DNA of 7,015 nt, taken from contig JANNHP010000137.1 of the NCBI GenBank assembly GCA_031404455.1, positions 1 to 7,015 of the forward strand, read 5' to 3'. Each line of letters begins with the position of its first letter. Position 1 is the stretch's first letter. Shown here piece by piece: positions 5,332 through 7,015 of this stretch. A program made the position numbers and the translations under genes. This DNA comes from JANNHP01 sp031404455 (lineage in GTDB: Bacteria; Planctomycetota; JAJSAM01; JAJVHW01). The notes under the pieces were generated by a model that saw nothing but the letters and a program-made list of their open reading frames with translations, searched no databases and was not told the origin of the DNA.

Positions 5332-6543
5332 ATGAGGATCGTCCGGCTCGCCGCGATGGTCGTTCTCGCCTTCGCTCCGGCCGTGGGCGCCGACGCCGCG
5401 GACGACAAGTTCACGAAGGCGCTCGAAGCCGCGATGGCGGCGGACGGCCGCGGTGAGACGATGAAGGCCGCGGCGCTGTACGGCGAGGCCGTTGCGATCA
5501 CTCACGCCGCGGAGGACATCGAGGCCGAGCAGAAGGCCGCCGACGCGCTCGTGACGTTCGCCGACGCCGTCAGCCGTCGGCTCGCAGCGAATGCGGGGAA
5601 GAAGCCGCCCGATCCGACGCTCGGGACCGTCCTCGCCGCAGTGCTCGCGAAGCTCGATCCGGCTCGCCCGGGCGCGTACGTCTCGGCGCCGGTGCTCGCA
5701 CGCAACCTGCTGTGCCTCGCTACCGAAGAGGGAGAGTTCCGGGGCGTCGCCGACGTTGCGAAGGTGACCGCGGCACACCGCACGAAGGCGGGGTCGGGGC
5801 GTGCGGCGCCGGTCGTCGCGAAGTACGGGGACGGGTTGACGTCCGTCGGAGCGGGCGCTTTCGAGGCGGGGGGTGCGACGCTGGACGCGGTGACGGCGGA
5901 AGCGGTGAAGGGCCACTGGCTCGACCTCGCGGCCCATGCGGGTACTGAAGCCGCCGCGGCGTGGGTTCGGGCCGGCAAGCCGGAGAAGGCGGTCGCGACG
6001 GTGACCGCCGTCGCCACCGCGATCGAAGCAGGCGATTCGCCAAGTCGACGGTCGCAGGACTGGTCCCGTTTCGCGGCGAAGCGCCTCGCCGACGCGCCCG
6101 CGCCGGTCAGGAAGCCGCTCGAGGATCTTGTCGCGAAGAGCGCGGGACAGGGCGATCAGAGCTCCGGCGGATCCGCTGCTGGCGGCAGTCCCACCGCCCG
6201 CGGCGCCTCGACGGTCGCCCGAATGCTCTCCCACCTCGCGAAGGGCCGGCCGTTCGTGTCCGTGCAGTGCTCGGCCAAGGGGTGGACGGTCGGCTGGATG
6301 ACGAAGAAGAGCGAACCCGAATCAGCCGCGTTCGATTCGTCAGGCAAGTGCGTGGACGAAGGCGGCATCACGCTTGCCCTGAGCGACCGATCCGTGGCGC
6401 TTCGGGCGATCGACTATGCGGGCACGGCTGGGCAGATAGGCGACGGCCGGCCGTCGATCGCCCGTGCGTTCTACCTCATCGACGAAGGCGAGACGTGGAG
6501 CGTGGCGTCGGACGGCGTCGTGTCGATCACGGCGAAGAAGTAG
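5332..6543 (+). CDS. Secreted protein of unknown function with helical-repeat body
   Basis: I do not recognise this 403-residue protein. Residues 1-20 (MRIVRLAAMVVLAFAPAVGA) form a clear signal peptide with cleavage before DAADD. Residues about 24-265 are Ala-rich and predicted mostly helical, with patterns such as ALYGEAVAITHAAEDIEAEQKAA that suggest TPR-like or other alpha-alpha repeats, although no repeat unit can be aligned confidently. A Gly/Ser linker (about 272-286) leads to a C-terminal region of about 115 residues richer in aromatics and beta-forming residues, with two cysteines (VSVQCSAKGWTVGW and GKCVDEGG) that could form a disulfide after export. The strong Shine-Dalgarno at 5322-5326 selects this start. 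It follows the palindromic element and ends eight bases before the convergent Rieske remnant. Its role may be a surface or periplasmic scaffold, but this is a guess. Confidence 0.8.
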   Translation: MRIVRLAAMVVLAFAPAVGADAADDKFTKALEAAMAADGRGETMKAAALYGEAVAITHAAEDIEAEQKAADALVTFADAVSRRLAANAGKKPPDPTLGTVLAAVLAKLDPARPGAYVSAPVLARNLLCLATEEGEFRGVADVAKVTAAHRTKAGSGRAAPVVAKYGDGLTSVGAGAFEAGGATLDAVTAEAVKGHWLDLAAHAGTEAAAAWVRAGKPEKAVATVTAVATAIEAGDSPSRRSQDWSRFAAKRLADAPAPVRKPLEDLVAKSAGQGDQSSGGSAAGGSPTARGASTVARMLSHLAKGRPFVSVQCSAKGWTVGWMTKKSEPESAAFDSSGKCVDEGGITLALSDRSVALRAIDYAGTAGQIGDGRPSIARAFYLIDEGETWSVASDGVVSITAKK

Positions 6544-6550
6544 TCGGCGC

Positions 6551-6664
6551 TCACCTCGCGACCAGCACCCGCCCGCCCTCCACCTTCACCGCCCGGACCG
6601 TCGCCGACGGCGCCCCGGTGTAGAGACGGCACTCGCCGGTCGCGGCGTCGAAGCGGAAGCCGCG
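6551..6664 (-). pseudogene. 3' remnant of a duplicated Rieske protein gene
   Basis: Read on the minus strand, this block encodes GFRFDAATGECRL followed by YTGAPSATVRAVKV and EGGRVLVAR with a TGA stop at 6553-6551. These 36 residues are identical to the C-terminus of the Rieske gene at 6806-7015. The two blocks align without gaps at an offset of 255 bases, with 9 differences in the 112 bases 6551-6662, all synonymous. Upstream of the Gly-Phe codons the similarity stops abruptly: the CSWH cluster ligands are missing, an in-frame TAG follows within about 15 codons, and there is no start codon or ribosome binding site. The break coincides with a degenerate arm of the palindromic element. It is therefore a truncated copy, not a functional gene. 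Confidence 0.85.
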
Positions 6665-6692
6665 ACATACCGTTCCAGGATTCAGTCGTCGG
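6662..6692 (+). repeat. Degenerate half-copy of the palindromic element
   Basis: This 31-base stretch aligns without gaps to the left arm of the palindrome (5211-5241) with 24 identities, including GCGA, CCAGGA and AGTCGTCGG. No inverted partner arm is seen in the next hundred bases, so only half an element remains. It starts exactly where the Rieske remnant loses similarity to the intact gene. Confidence 0.6.
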
Positions 6693-6805
6693 GTTCGCTA
6701 TCCGGGGCACTGTCAACTTCCGCGGTTTCTCTCCGAGCCTCTTGCCGGGAAGTCTCTGAACCCTACCGGAACCCGTTGGATCTCACAGCGTCCCCGCCAG
6801 TCCCC
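6665..6805. other. Non-coding spacer between the two Rieske copies
   Basis: Beyond the degenerate repeat arm (to 6692), this spacer holds no supported gene, promoter or hairpin. It is somewhat less GC-rich than its surroundings (for example around 6710-6790). It is the terminator-side flank of the intact Rieske gene on the minus strand, but no intrinsic terminator is evident. Confidence 0.4.
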
Positions 6806-7015
6806 TCACCGCGCCACCAGCACCCGCCCGCCCTCGACCTTGACGGCCCGGACCGTCGCGGACGGCGCGCCGGTGTAGAGCCGGCACTCGCCGGTCGCGG
6901 CGTCGAATCGGAAGCCGTGCCAGGAGCAGACGACCTCGCCGTCCTTGCAGACGCCCACCGAGAGAGGCGCCCCGGCGTGCGGGCAGCCGTCTTCGAAGGC
7001 GACGATCGTGGCGCC
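6806..7015 (-). CDS. Rieske [2Fe-2S] ferredoxin-like protein, C-terminal 69 residues (5' end beyond window)
   Basis: The visible part reads GATIVAFEDGCPHAGAPLS through CSWHGFRFD to a C-terminal beta region ending EGGRVLVAR, with TGA at 6808-6806. The two cluster-binding boxes are present: C11-P-H13 and C30-S-W-H33 (numbered from the window edge), separated by 16 residues, as in small bacterial Rieske ferredoxins and the Rieske domains of NirD-like and dioxygenase ferredoxin subunits. Such proteins carry one electron at a [2Fe-2S] cluster held by two Cys and two His. The extra cysteines at 23 and 44 are not cluster ligands. Only roughly 25-35 N-terminal residues should be missing if it is a stand-alone ferredoxin, but it could be the end of a larger protein. 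A copy of its last 36 codons lies downstream. Confidence 0.9.
   Translation of the reverse strand, partial: GATIVAFEDGCPHAGAPLSVGVCKDGEVVCSWHGFRFDAATGECRLYTGAPSATVRAVKVEGGRVLVAR

Larger units (their letters stand above)
6551..6919 (-). repeat. Pair of direct repeats from Rieske gene 3' ends (6551-6664 and 6806-6919)
   Basis: The two 114-base units are in the same orientation, 255 bases apart and about 92% identical over the first 112 bases, without insertions or deletions. The left unit is the remnant and the right unit lies inside the intact reading frame. Downstream of the stop codons the sequences are unrelated, so the repeat ends at the TGA on one side and at the palindromic-element arm on the other. 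Confidence 0.9.

Noticed and set aside
5211..6692. Arm copies as a CRISPR array
   Set aside because: There are only three related arms, irregularly spaced, with no regular repeat-spacer pattern and no cas genes.
6471..6716. An 81-codon minus-strand frame beginning MTVPRIANP
   Set aside because: It reads the Rieske remnant out of frame and overlaps the end of the secreted protein gene. The conserved frame is the one with identical Rieske C-terminal residues.

Overview
This is a very GC-rich (roughly 70% by eye), gene-dense bacterial window. Nothing in it fixes the taxon. The tungsten-type aldehyde ferredoxin oxidoreductase, the rhodanese-less ThiI, the planctomycete-style redoxin with a YRG-IDD tail, the GTG starts and the starts lacking Shine-Dalgarno sequences would fit a Planctomycetota-like or other uncultured environmental lineage. 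That assignment is a weak inference. The high GC content also produces many long false open frames antisense to the real genes.

Left part (1-3935), minus strand, read right to left: thiI (tRNA 4-thiouridine synthetase, THUMP plus PP-loop, no rhodanese domain), a full-length 605-residue AOR-family oxidoreductase, and a membrane-anchored dual-specificity phosphatase whose GTG start overlaps the AOR stop codon by 4 bases. A 111-base gap follows with two identical 14-bp palindromes (TTGAACGCGTTCAA). It drives a separate minus-strand gene, cut off by the window edge, for a small membrane protein. One palindrome overlaps that gene's predicted -10 box, so the gene is probably under repressor control.

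Middle part (3936-6543), plus strand: a secreted or periplasmic thioredoxin-fold protein (CPVC), a small beta-rich protein resembling DUF6941, then a secreted 403-residue protein of unknown function. Between the last two lies a striking intergenic inverted repeat with 34-bp arms (5211-5309), preceded by a 7-bp tandem repeat that includes the upstream stop codon. It looks like a REP/MITE-type palindromic element.

Right part (6544-7015), minus strand: the C-terminal 69 codons of a Rieske [2Fe-2S] protein run off the window edge. Exactly 255 bases away lies a second copy of the last 36 codons plus stop of the same gene. The two copies differ at 9 bases and every difference is synonymous. The copy is truncated precisely where a degenerate copy of the palindromic element's arm begins. 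This repeat-associated remnant and the twin operators are the most interesting signals here; I see no defence system, CRISPR array, tRNA, rRNA or recognisable transposase.
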